Origin: Tsuneonella flava
Lineage (GTDB): Bacteria > Pseudomonadota > Alphaproteobacteria > Sphingomonadales > Sphingomonadaceae
DNA length: 64,000 nucleotides
NCBI RefSeq assembly: GCF_002870965.1
Contig: NZ_PHSO01000004.1
Location: 186,001-250,000, forward strand
Direction of reading: 5' to 3'
Shown here: positions 10,200 to 20,375 of the stretch, one piece after another
How the letters are laid out: every line of letters starts with the position of its first letter
How positions within the stretch are numbered: position 1 is the stretch's first letter
The notes under the pieces: generated by a model
What the model was told of the DNA's origin: nothing
The model's input: the letters and a program-made list of their open reading frames with translations, nothing else
Databases searched by the model: none
Program-made: the position numbers and the translations under genes

Positions 10200-10603
10200 T
10201 CGCCACTCCTGAAAGCATCGCCCAAGCGCAAAAAGTACCGCCTGGCTGCAACGCCCAGAATGATCGCAACAAATGCCAGAATGCCGACTACCAAGGCGGT
10301 CGCGCCCCATGGGGTCAGCGTGGGCGACAATGCAATCACAGCACCGAGCGCAAGCGTCACAACTGCGAGATGCAAAAGCAGAAGCGCCGAGATTGCCAGC
10401 GCAGCCCCTTTGCGGCCTTTGTCAGCGACAAAGGCTGCGCGTGACTTCTGAAATTGGAATTCAGCTTCGGCATAGGTTTTGCCATCCTCGATCAGATCGA
10501 GGATATCGTCCGCTAAGGATCGTTCTTCAGCAGATTGTTCGCGTTGATCGCCCGCCGACTTATCATCGGCGGGCGAATCTATCTGGGAATCTCGTTCAGC
10601 CAA
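10196..10603 (-). CDS. Phage holin family (Holin-X/YqjE-like) membrane protein
   Basis: 135 residues. A charged N-terminal half (acidic, Gln-rich, residues 1-60) is followed by two membrane segments, about 68-92 and 98-120, and a short Arg-rich end. This matches proteins annotated as putative actinobacterial Holin-X or YqjE, which are chromosomal membrane proteins and not evidence of a prophage. It starts 23 nt after the preceding gene and overlaps the next gene by four bases. YqjE-like and ElaB-like genes also occur side by side in enterobacteria, which supports a common role in the inner membrane. Confidence 0.75.
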   Translation of the reverse strand: MAERDSQIDSPADDKSAGDQREQSAEERSLADDILDLIEDGKTYAEAEFQFQKSRAAFVADKGRKGAALAISALLLLHLAVVTLALGAVIALSPTLTPWGATALVVGILAFVAIILGVAARRYFLRLGDAFRSGE

Positions 10604-10626
10604 CTTCCCGCCCCTCTGCAGGCGGA

Positions 10627-12662
<2,036 letters not shown>

Positions 12663-12729
12663 GACATGCGGCCAGCCGTGACGGTGCGATTGCAGAGCGG
12701 TTACGGGAACGATAACACGCAGCTTTAAC

Positions 12730-12764
12730 CGGATATGGGCGCAGGCTGTCTGCGCCCATATCCG
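12730..12764. terminator. Strong hairpin downstream of eno
   Basis: Perfect 15 bp stem (CGGATATGGGCGCAG and its complement) with a 5 nt loop, 68 bp after the eno stop and 16 bp before the next start codon. There is no T-run after it, so it may act as a transcript-end stabiliser or Rho-assisted terminator. It also lies in the leader of the peptidase gene. Confidence 0.55.
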
Positions 12765-12780
12765 CGACAAGGATTCGTGT

Positions 12781-14865
12781 ATGAACAATCGCCTGATCGC
12801 GGCTCTCTTGCTTGGCACAGCGACTGCTACATTAGGGCCGGTTGGCTGCAAGATGAGCGCTGAGCAGCCTGCGGAACCGAAAAGCACGACTGGCGAAATT
12901 GGTATCCGTACCGACTGGATGGATACCAAGGCCAAACCGGGCGATGATTGGTATCGTTATGTCGATGGCAAGTGGATGGAAACAACAACCATCCCGGCAG
13001 ATCGCTCCAGCGTTGGCGGTTTCACGATTGCCAGCGAACAAACCGAAAAAAATCTGGCTGAGCTGATCGCGGATATCGAAAAATCGAAGCCCGATGGCGA
13101 TAGCGATATGGGCCGTGTCAAAACATTCTACGACAGCTTGCTCGATACCAAATCGATCGATGCGGCCGGTATGCGCCCGGCGGAAACCGATGTCGCACGC
13201 TTCGACGCGATAACCGATAAACAGGCACTATCGGAGGTTCTCGGCAGTCAGGTGCGGGCAGATGTCGATCCGCTCAATACCACCAATTTCTGGACCGAGA
13301 ACCTGTTTGGCATATTCGTGACACAGGCGCTCAAAGGTGGCGAGGTTGTGCCATATATCCTGCAAGGCGGCCTGGGCATGCCTGAGCGGGAATACTATCT
13401 TTCGTCCGATCCGAAAATGGCCAGCCTGCGTCAGGAATATCGCAAATATATCGCCAATTTGCTCGATGCAGCGCACATCGATGACGCGGAGGCCAAGGCG
13501 CAGCGCATCTATAAGCTCGAATTGAAAATTGCAGCTGCCCATGCTTCGCGCGAAGACAGTGAAGACTGGGCCAAGGCGAGCGATATCTGGACCCAGAGCG
13601 ACTTCAAAACAAACGCGCCGGGGATCGACTGGGACGCCTTTTTCCAGGGCGCAAGGCTCGCGCCATTCGATTCGTTCGATACATACCATCCGACAGCGAT
13701 CGCCAGACTTTCCGCACTGGTCGCGTCGGAACCGCTGGATGCATGGAAAGACTGGCTGGTATTTCACCAGATCAATTCCAGCACTGAAGCTTTGCCGACG
13801 CAGCTCGACCAGCTCCATTTCGAATTCTACGGCCAGAAGCTCTCCGGCGCCGAAAAACAACGCCCCCGCGACAAGCGCGTACTCGAAGCGGTTAACACAT
13901 ACCTCGGAGATGCGCTGGGCAAACTTTACGTCGAGAAATTCTTCCCGGCATCGTCCAAAGCCGAAATCGAAGGGATGGTGAAAAACATCAAACAGGCATT
14001 TGCCGAGCGTATTGGCAAGCTTGATTGGATGGCACCTGAAACGAGGCAAGAGGCCGAAAAGAAGGTCAAAGGGATCGTCGTCGGCGTTGGATATCCCGAC
14101 AAGTGGACCGATTATTCATCGCTGAACCTGAAAGCCGGGGAGCCATACTACAATCTTCAGGCTGCGCGCCGCCTGCGCTACGCTCAGCAGCTTGCCAAAA
14201 TCGGAAAGCCGCAGGATCGCGGCGAATGGTGGATGAATGCCCAGCTGGTCAACGCGGTCAACCTGCCGGTGCAGAATGCGCTGAACTTCCCGGCGGCAAT
14301 CCTGCAACCACCGTTTTTCGACCCCAATGCCGATCCGGCGTATAACTATGGTGCGATCGGCGCGGTGATTGGCCACGAAATCAGCCATAGCTTCGATAAC
14401 AACGGTGCCGCATTCGATTCCACTGGCGCGATGCGGAACTGGTGGACCGACGCGGACAAAGCCAAATTCGCAGAGGCGGGCAGGGCACTGGCGGCGCAAT
14501 ACGATCAGTATTCGCCGTATCCGGGGCTCCATGTGAACGGCAAGCTGACGTTGGGCGAAAATATCGCCGATGTGGCGGGTTTGCAGGCAGCGTATCAGGC
14601 GTACCGGAAATCGCTCGGCGGGAAAGAAGCGCCGACGATTGACGGCTTTACCGGCGATCAGCGTTTCTTCATCGCATTTGGCCAGACATGGGCGACCAAA
14701 ATGCGTGAAGCAGCAATGCGGCAACGCATCGCCACCGATGGCCATGCACCGGGACAATACCGTGCGCTCACCGTCCGCAATCTGGAGGCGTGGTACAAGG
14801 CGTTCGACATCAAGCCGGGCGACAAGCTGTACCTGTCGCCTGAAAAGCGGGTTACTGTATGGTAG
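12781..14865 (+). CDS. M13 family metallopeptidase (PepO/neprilysin-like), exported
   Basis: Zinc peptidase of 694 residues, likely acting on oligopeptides in the periplasm or at the outer membrane. An N-terminal signal with a Cys at position 23 (GPVGCK) may be a lipoprotein signal, though the residues before the Cys are not ideal. The M13 N-terminal domain starts at WMDTKAKPGDDWYRYVDGKW. The catalytic motif is HEISH at residues 532-536, with the third zinc ligand Glu593 in ENIADVAG. The C-terminal SPEKRVTVW ending is typical of the family. It is convergent with ribH, with a 20 bp gap. Confidence 0.95.
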   Translation: MNNRLIAALLLGTATATLGPVGCKMSAEQPAEPKSTTGEIGIRTDWMDTKAKPGDDWYRYVDGKWMETTTIPADRSSVGGFTIASEQTEKNLAELIADIEKSKPDGDSDMGRVKTFYDSLLDTKSIDAAGMRPAETDVARFDAITDKQALSEVLGSQVRADVDPLNTTNFWTENLFGIFVTQALKGGEVVPYILQGGLGMPEREYYLSSDPKMASLRQEYRKYIANLLDAAHIDDAEAKAQRIYKLELKIAAAHASREDSEDWAKASDIWTQSDFKTNAPGIDWDAFFQGARLAPFDSFDTYHPTAIARLSALVASEPLDAWKDWLVFHQINSSTEALPTQLDQLHFEFYGQKLSGAEKQRPRDKRVLEAVNTYLGDALGKLYVEKFFPASSKAEIEGMVKNIKQAFAERIGKLDWMAPETRQEAEKKVKGIVVGVGYPDKWTDYSSLNLKAGEPYYNLQAARRLRYAQQLAKIGKPQDRGEWWMNAQLVNAVNLPVQNALNFPAAILQPPFFDPNADPAYNYGAIGAVIGHEISHSFDNNGAAFDSTGAMRNWWTDADKAKFAEAGRALAAQYDQYSPYPGLHVNGKLTLGENIADVAGLQAAYQAYRKSLGGKEAPTIDGFTGDQRFFIAFGQTWATKMREAAMRQRIATDGHAPGQYRALTVRNLEAWYKAFDIKPGDKLYLSPEKRVTVW

Positions 14866-14885
14866 TCTGGTAAGGCCTTAAGCGA

Positions 14886-15305
14886 TCACGCGAACTTCTG
14901 TTGCAGATCGAGCAGGGCGATGGCAGCCTTCGCCGCTTCCCCGCCCTTATCCTTCTGCTGCGGATCGGCGCGAACGAGAGCCTGTTGTTCGTCTTCGACG
15001 GTCAGGATTCCGTTGCCGATGGCGATGCCATCCATCGTGAGCGCCATGATCCCGCGCGCACTTTCCCCAGCCACGATTTCGAAATGGTAAGTCTCGCCCC
15101 GGATCACGACACCGATCGCGACAAATCCGTCGAACTGGTCGCTTTCCGCGGCCAGAGAGATTGCGCCCGGAATTTCCAGTGCTCCCGGAACCGTGAGCAC
15201 CTCAACCGCATGACCCGCCGATTCCAGAGCGTTGCGAGCGCCAGCGACAAGCATATCGTTGAGATGTTCGTAGAATCGAGCTTCGACGATCAGGAAGCGG
15301 GCCAC
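14886..15305 (-). CDS. ribH: 6,7-dimethyl-8-ribityllumazine synthase
   Basis: Penultimate enzyme of riboflavin synthesis, joining 5-amino-6-ribitylaminouracil with dihydroxybutanone phosphate. Recognised by [11 protein letters not shown] and [14 protein letters not shown], the latter holding the catalytic His. I chose the GTG at 15305 because GGAG lies 7 nt upstream and the protein then has 139 residues and begins in the normal place. The longer in-frame start would read through the tRNA-Ser gene. The GTG is only 28 nt after the CCA end of tRNA-Ser on the same strand, so processing of that tRNA may create the 5' end of this mRNA. Other rib genes are not nearby. Confidence 0.95.
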   Translation of the reverse strand: MARFLIVEARFYEHLNDMLVAGARNALESAGHAVEVLTVPGALEIPGAISLAAESDQFDGFVAIGVVIRGETYHFEIVAGESARGIMALTMDGIAIGNGILTVEDEQQALVRADPQQKDKGGEAAKAAIALLDLQQKFA

Positions 15306-15333
15306 GGGAATACTCCGGTCAACAAAGGGCAGA

Positions 15334-15423
15334 TGGCGGACAGGGTGGGATTCGAACCCACGGTGGGCTTGCACCCACGCCGGTTTTCAAGACCGGTGCA
15401 TTCAACCACTCTGCCACCTGTCC
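15334..15423 (-). tRNA. tRNA-Ser (anticodon UGA)
   Basis: 90 nt including an encoded CCA. The acceptor stem is GGACAGG with CCTGTCC, the discriminator is G, and the anticodon loop CTTGAAA gives UGA. The long variable arm typical of tRNA-Ser and a standard T arm (GGTTCGAATCC) are present. Confidence 0.97.
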
Positions 15424-15543
15424 GCTCGGGCAACCCCGCTAGCTGCATGAAAGCCACTTGTCACCTATCGGTTTGCGGAACCACGAAGGCAATATGACGA
15501 TTGGTGTTTGAACAATTGGATCGGCTGTGAAAAGGCAGGGATT

Positions 15544-16563
15544 ATGCGTTTCAAATTTTCAGCTATCCTTCTTGCGATCACCGCCACGTTCTGTTCGGCC
15601 ATTCCTGCTTCCGCGCAGGATATGCCGTTCGATGCCTATCTCCAATTGCTGATCGCCAGGGCAAGAGCGGAAGGGGTGAGCGAGCAGACGATCCAGCGGA
15701 TGACATTCGATCTCACCGCCAATCCGCGGGTAATTTCATTGGATCAAAGGCAGCCCGGCACACCCACGCGAAGTGGCTATCCGCCACTTGCGCCCTATAT
15801 CGATAGCCACGTCGACAGTGCCCGGATTTCCGGGGGGCGGCGTGAATATGCGGCGCTGGGCAATCTACGCTCCCGGATCGAGCAGCGGTATGGCGTTCCG
15901 GCATCGATACTTGTCGCGATCTGGGGCCATGAAACCAATTATGGCAGCTATACCGGCGATTTCGACCTTGCGCGCAGCCTCGCGACACTGGCGTGGGAAG
16001 GCCGCCGCCGCGAATTGTTCGCAACCGAATTCGTCGATCTGCTCAAAATCGCCGATCTCGGTGTCAATCGCTCCACCCTGAAGGGGAGCTGGGCCGGGGC
16101 ATTCGGCAATCCGCAATTCCTACCCAGTATTTACCTCCGTCTGGCACAGGATGGCGATGGTGACGGTCACCGGGATATCTGGAACAGCCGGGCTGACACA
16201 TTGGCCTCTATTGCCAATTACTTTCGCGATGCGGGCTGGCGGGCCGGGCAGCCCTGGGGTGTGCGTGCGACGGTTCCTGCGGGCTTTGACTGGGCATCTG
16301 TTGTCAGCAAGCTGAATTCGCCGGTCTGCCCCCGCGTTCACGAACGGCAGAGCCAGTGGAAGACAGTTGCGGAGTGGAAACGGCTTGGCGTGCAACCGCA
16401 GGTTTACCTTCCCGATTCAACGATGACAGCTCTCTTTCAGCCAGATGGTGCCGGGACACCGGCATGGCTGTTAACCTCAAATTATCGGGTCATCCTCGAA
16501 TATAACTGCTCGAATTACTACGCGATGAGTGTGGGGTTGCTTGCAGATGAAATTGCCCGGTGA
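15544..16563 (+). CDS. Lytic murein transglycosylase, MltB-like
   Basis: Periplasmic enzyme of 339 residues that cleaves peptidoglycan glycan strands with formation of anhydro-muramic ends. The signal peptide ends at PASA-QD (residues 24-25). The catalytic Glu is E130 in WGHETNYG, followed by the SLT-type motif GAFGNPQFLPSIYL and a Ca-binding-like DGDGDGHRDIW loop. I chose ATG 15544 over a TTG 12 codons upstream because it starts the signal peptide. The next gene, an RlpA-like lipoprotein, overlaps its end by 17 nt, and a D,D-carboxypeptidase follows; this is the typical alphaproteobacterial cell-wall cluster. Confidence 0.93.
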   Translation: MRFKFSAILLAITATFCSAIPASAQDMPFDAYLQLLIARARAEGVSEQTIQRMTFDLTANPRVISLDQRQPGTPTRSGYPPLAPYIDSHVDSARISGGRREYAALGNLRSRIEQRYGVPASILVAIWGHETNYGSYTGDFDLARSLATLAWEGRRRELFATEFVDLLKIADLGVNRSTLKGSWAGAFGNPQFLPSIYLRLAQDGDGDGHRDIWNSRADTLASIANYFRDAGWRAGQPWGVRATVPAGFDWASVVSKLNSPVCPRVHERQSQWKTVAEWKRLGVQPQVYLPDSTMTALFQPDGAGTPAWLLTSNYRVILEYNCSNYYAMSVGLLADEIAR

Positions 16564-17560
16564 AGTTCGTTTGGGTGCGCTTGCCGCACTGAGTTTTGCG
16601 CTGCTTACCGGCTGCGGAGCTAGTGGCAGTTCGGGCTATCCCAGTGCAGCAGCCATCGCGCCGGTCGGGCAGGCCAGCGAAACCAGGTTTGGTCCGGCAG
16701 CGGATTATCCGATGGTGTTGGGCGATCCGTTTACGATCGATGGCGAAACCTACACTCCCAGCGACACGCTCAATTATGACCGGGTTGGATATGCCGCGCT
16801 CGATCAGGGGGAGGGCGTTACTGCAGCCAGTAAGACACTGCCTCTCCCCTCTTACGTCGAAGTAACTTCGCTCGTAACAGGCAAGACAATTCTCGTTCGT
16901 GTCGAACGGCGCGGTCCGATGACGAATGCCCGGCTGGTGGCTTTGTCGCCCGATGCCGCCAGTCAACTTGCTGCGTCGGACGGAACTCCTGTCCGCGTTC
17001 GCCGGGTCAATCCGCCTGAAATCGAACGCGCGGAGCTGCGGTCCGGGCGCCCCGCAGGCGAGCGGCTGGAAACCCCCAAATCACTGGTCGAAGTGCTGAA
17101 ACGCAAGTTACCTCCAAGCGGAGAGGCGAGTTTGCAGAACGCCGCCGCCGTGCCGGCCGATCCGGTTCCGGCATCTGCTAAAGCATCGAGTGAAACCAAT
17201 GCGCCGAAGAAGCCAGCGGTTGCCGGGAAGGCCCCCACGGAAGGTTATGCGCTGAAGCCACTTGATAAAAGCACTGCCGTTCCATCGGTTACTTCGCCCT
17301 CTGCCACTAAGCCAAAGACGACGGTGGATGAAAAATCGAAGGCTGACGTATCCGATGGCTTTCTGATTCAAGCAGGAGCGTTTTCCGTGAAGAGTAATGC
17401 CGATCGCGCTGCTCGCTCGGTTGGCGGCTTCGTTACCCGATCGGGAAATCTCTATCTGGTCCGCAGCGGACCCTATCGCACCCGTGGACAGGCCGAAGCG
17501 GCTCTCGTCAAGGTGAGGGCTGCCGGTTATAGCGACGCACGAGTCATTTCTACCAGCTGA
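16547..17560 (+). CDS. RlpA-like septal ring lytic transglycosylase, SPOR-domain lipoprotein
   Basis: Lipoprotein of 337 residues that probably acts on denuded glycan strands at the division site. The lipobox LLTGC puts the lipidated Cys at 23. The double-psi beta-barrel domain (about 50-160) contains VEVTSLVTGKTILVRVERRGPM. A low-complexity Pro/Ala/Lys linker (about 185-260) leads to a SPOR domain at about 263-337 (FLIQAGAFSVKSNADRAA), which binds septal peptidoglycan. The ATG at 16547 is six codons after a GTG in the same frame and starts the lipoprotein signal. Confidence 0.88.
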   Translation: MKLPGEVRLGALAALSFALLTGCGASGSSGYPSAAAIAPVGQASETRFGPAADYPMVLGDPFTIDGETYTPSDTLNYDRVGYAALDQGEGVTAASKTLPLPSYVEVTSLVTGKTILVRVERRGPMTNARLVALSPDAASQLAASDGTPVRVRRVNPPEIERAELRSGRPAGERLETPKSLVEVLKRKLPPSGEASLQNAAAVPADPVPASAKASSETNAPKKPAVAGKAPTEGYALKPLDKSTAVPSVTSPSATKPKTTVDEKSKADVSDGFLIQAGAFSVKSNADRAARSVGGFVTRSGNLYLVRSGPYRTRGQAEAALVKVRAAGYSDARVISTS

Positions 17561-17578
17561 TCCGCCGGCTCCCGTCCG

Positions 17579-18778
17579 GTGGCGGGAGTTCGCTTGAAAG
17601 CCTGCTTTTCTTTATTGGCCGCCGCCCTCGTCTGGTTGACGGGCACGTCGGCAACGCCTGCCGTTCCCCCGGCAAACCCCGTATTGCACGAAACGGGAAT
17701 TGCATCGCCACCCTCTCCCACCGATGCGCCGATTGCTCTTCTGGTGGATCTCTCGTCGGGCCAGACCCTGTTTTCGCGCGATCCGGATCGGCGCTTTGTT
17801 CCGGCGTCTATCACGAAAGTGATGACGGTATTCGTCGCTTTCGAGATGATCGATTCCGGCAAGATCGATCCTGGCCAGACAGTGATGATGAGCAGCGATG
17901 CATACAAACACTGGCATGCGGTGGGGTCGACCATGTTTCTAAAGGAACATCAAAGGGTCACTGTCGATCAGTTATTGCACGGCATCACCACGGTTTCGGC
18001 CAACGATGGCTCGGTCGTGCTGGCAGAGGGCCTGGCGGGCAGCACCGAAAAGTGGGTCGCAATGATGAATGCGGCCGCGCGCAGGATCGGAATGAAAGAC
18101 AGCCATTATGGCCGCCCTAACGGATGGATGGACGATGGCCAGACATTCGTGACAGCACACGATCTGGTGACGCTGGGCGCGGCGCTTATCCAGAGACATC
18201 ACGATCTCTATCGCCGATACTTTGGCCATAAGCGGCTGCGTTTCAATGGGTTTGAACAGGTCAACCACGATCCGATCACCGGTGTGGTGCCCGGTGCCGA
18301 TGGGATCAAGACCGGCTTCACCAATCAGGCGGGTTATGGTTTCGTGGGAAGCGCGGAGCGTGACGGTCGGCGGCTGATTATGGTGGTCGCGGGCTCTCCC
18401 ACCGGCCGGGCCCGTAACGAGGCGGCGCGCAGCCTGATGGAATGGGGGTTTGAAGCATTTAGCAGCCAGCCTCTGTTTCCGAAAGGCAGCGTAGTCGGAG
18501 AAGCTGCTGTTCAGGATGGCGATAGCCGCCATGTGGCGCTTATTGCGCCTCAGGCGATCAGTGCGGCAATGCCGCAAGGGACGCATCCCCAAGTAAAACT
18601 ATCCATTCGGTACGAAGGGCCGTTGCGCGCGCCGATCCGTGCCGGGGAACCGGTCGCTGAACTGGTTATAGAGGCTGCCGGAATGCCCACCTCGCGCGTT
18701 CCGTTGACTGCTCGCGATGATGTCGCGCAGGCAAACCTGTTCTATCGCCTGACGAACGGCATTGCGGGAATTTTATGA
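17579..18778 (+). CDS. D-alanyl-D-alanine carboxypeptidase (DacA/DacC type, S11 family)
   Basis: Low-molecular-weight penicillin-binding protein of 399 residues that trims the terminal D-Ala of peptidoglycan stem peptides. All three active-site motifs are visible: SITK at 77-80 with the nucleophilic Ser, SAN at 140-142, and KTG at 244-246. An N-terminal signal peptide (LLAAALVWLTGTSATPA) exports it, and the C-terminal domain (about 300-399) is the PBP5 C-terminal type. Translation starts at GTG. The stop overlaps the tmk start as ATGA. Confidence 0.94.
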   Translation: MAGVRLKACFSLLAAALVWLTGTSATPAVPPANPVLHETGIASPPSPTDAPIALLVDLSSGQTLFSRDPDRRFVPASITKVMTVFVAFEMIDSGKIDPGQTVMMSSDAYKHWHAVGSTMFLKEHQRVTVDQLLHGITTVSANDGSVVLAEGLAGSTEKWVAMMNAAARRIGMKDSHYGRPNGWMDDGQTFVTAHDLVTLGAALIQRHHDLYRRYFGHKRLRFNGFEQVNHDPITGVVPGADGIKTGFTNQAGYGFVGSAERDGRRLIMVVAGSPTGRARNEAARSLMEWGFEAFSSQPLFPKGSVVGEAAVQDGDSRHVALIAPQAISAAMPQGTHPQVKLSIRYEGPLRAPIRAGEPVAELVIEAAGMPTSRVPLTARDDVAQANLFYRLTNGIAGIL

Positions 18779-19416
18779 TGGCGCGCGGCTGCTTCATAGC
18801 ATTGGAAGGCGGGGAGGGGGCAGGCAAGTCCACTCAGGCCCGCCTGCTGGCCGATGCGCTGATATCGCGCGGGATAGATGTCGTGCTGACACGGGAGCCG
18901 GGTGGAACACTCGGCGCGGAAGCAATCCGCGAACTGCTATTGCATCCCCCCGGCGAAGGGTGGGAGGCGGAGGCGGAGGCGCTGTTATTTGCCGCCGCCC
19001 GTTCCGACCATGTGGCGCGATTGATCCGCCCTTCGCTGGATGCGGGCAAGTGGGTGATATGCGATCGGTTTGTCGATTCGAGTCGCGCCTATCAGGGAGG
19101 GGCAGGCGGCATCGGTGACGAGGCCGTCAAAACCTTGCACCGAATTGGCAGTGGTGACCTGAGGCCCGATATCACCATTTTGCTCACCGTCGATCCGGCT
19201 GCGGTTACACGTCGGCTCAAGGCCCGCGACGGCGACCGAAGCGACGCTATCGGCGGGCGAAGCACTGCCTATCATGCGACGGTGGCCGAAACGTTTACGC
19301 ATATCGCAGCGGAGAATACCGATGCGTTCGCGACTATCGATGGTTCGGGCTCCCCGAATGAAGTCCATGCACGTGTCTTCTCCGCAATCGAACCTCTGAT
19401 CGGGCGAAGGCAATGA
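18775..19416 (+). CDS. tmk: Thymidylate kinase
   Basis: Phosphorylates dTMP to dTDP. The P-loop GGEGAGKST is at residues 12-20, the DRF..S motif is in VICDRFVDSSRAYQGG, and the LID region contains RLKARDGDRSD. The 213 residues are typical; the start could also be the second of two adjacent ATGs. It is linked by a four-base overlap to the carboxypeptidase upstream and to holB downstream. The tmk-holB order is widely conserved. Confidence 0.96.
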   Translation: MMARGCFIALEGGEGAGKSTQARLLADALISRGIDVVLTREPGGTLGAEAIRELLLHPPGEGWEAEAEALLFAAARSDHVARLIRPSLDAGKWVICDRFVDSSRAYQGGAGGIGDEAVKTLHRIGSGDLRPDITILLTVDPAAVTRRLKARDGDRSDAIGGRSTAYHATVAETFTHIAAENTDAFATIDGSGSPNEVHARVFSAIEPLIGRRQ

Positions 19417-20375
19417 CGCTGGTCGGCCATGAAGCTGCGTGGCGCGAATGGGACGAGGCGCTGGGCGGCATCCGGATGCACCATGCCTGGCTGTTGGCGG
19501 GAAAGAAGGGGCTGGGCAAAATGGCCTTCGCCATGGCCGCCGCGCGCAAGCTGGTGGCAGAGCCGGGCATTCCGCAACCCGACGGGCCGCATCCTGACAT
19601 AATCGTTCTGACAAACCTGCCGAAAGACGAAAAAGAGGAACGCAAGCGCGTAGAGGGCAAGCCTTACGAGGCGAAGCGCAACATCGCAGTGGATCAAATC
19701 CGCCAGATGCAGTCGCGACTGGTAACCCGGCCCACGCTCGGCACCAAGCGGGCTATCATTATCGATCCTGCCGACGATCTGGAGAAAGGTTCCGCCAACG
19801 CCTTGCTGAAGAGTCTGGAGGAACCGCCTACGGGCACTTTCTTCCTGCTGATCGCGCATCGGCCTGCGCGATTGCTGCCGACGATCCGTTCGCGGTGCAG
19901 GCTGTTACGCTTTCCCGCGCTGGACGATGCCGCGATCGGGCGACTGCTGGCGGAAAAAATGCCCGACAGCGATCCGCAGACCCGCGAAGCCGCCATTGCG
20001 GCGGCGGCAGGATCGCCGGGGGCCGCGCTGGAATTTGTCGCGCAGGATCTCGGCAAGCTCAATGCGCTGATGCAGCAGATTGCCCGGAATGGCGATCGCG
20101 ACTTCTCCTTGCGCGGTCAGTTGGCCGGGGAAATCGGCGCGCGCCCGGATCGCGGCCGGATTGCAGCGGTGCTTGATCTTGCCCGCGCAACGATTGCCGC
20201 GCAGGCGAACGACGCACCGCCGCTGGCGTTACCCACCATTGCCGATGCCCATGCGGAGATTGTCCGGCTCGCAGCGCAAGTGCCGACCTATAATTTCGAC
20301 CCCGGATTGCTGGTGATGCATATCGGCGGCTTGCTCGCCGGGGCTGCCGGGGCTAGCGAGCGGACCAATGTCTGA
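19413..20375 (+). CDS. holB: DNA polymerase III subunit delta prime
   Basis: Clamp-loader subunit of 320 residues. The AAA+ fold is recognisable from HAWLLAGKKGLGKMAFAMA near residue 25-45, IDPADDLEKGSANALLKSLEEPP near 110-135, and the sensor region IRSRCRLLRFPALDD. The P-loop is non-canonical and no zinc-binding Cys cluster is evident, which fits the non-hydrolysing delta-prime role and the divergent alphaproteobacterial form. It overlaps tmk by four bases and metG by eight. Confidence 0.92.
   Translation: MTLVGHEAAWREWDEALGGIRMHHAWLLAGKKGLGKMAFAMAAARKLVAEPGIPQPDGPHPDIIVLTNLPKDEKEERKRVEGKPYEAKRNIAVDQIRQMQSRLVTRPTLGTKRAIIIDPADDLEKGSANALLKSLEEPPTGTFFLLIAHRPARLLPTIRSRCRLLRFPALDDAAIGRLLAEKMPDSDPQTREAAIAAAAGSPGAALEFVAQDLGKLNALMQQIARNGDRDFSLRGQLAGEIGARPDRGRIAAVLDLARATIAAQANDAPPLALPTIADAHAEIVRLAAQVPTYNFDPGLLVMHIGGLLAGAAGASERTNV

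Noticed and set aside
10196-10603. Holin-like gene as a sign of a prophage
   Set aside because: The Holin-X/YqjE family is chromosomal; no phage structural, integrase or lysis genes are nearby.
12690-12730. EcfG-type promoter before the M13 peptidase
   Set aside because: GGAAC occurs near 12703 but no GTT lies at 16-17 nt spacing.
15306-15374. N-terminal extension of RibH
   Set aside because: It would be translated from the tRNA-Ser gene; the GTG at 15305 has a proper ribosome binding site and gives the family start.
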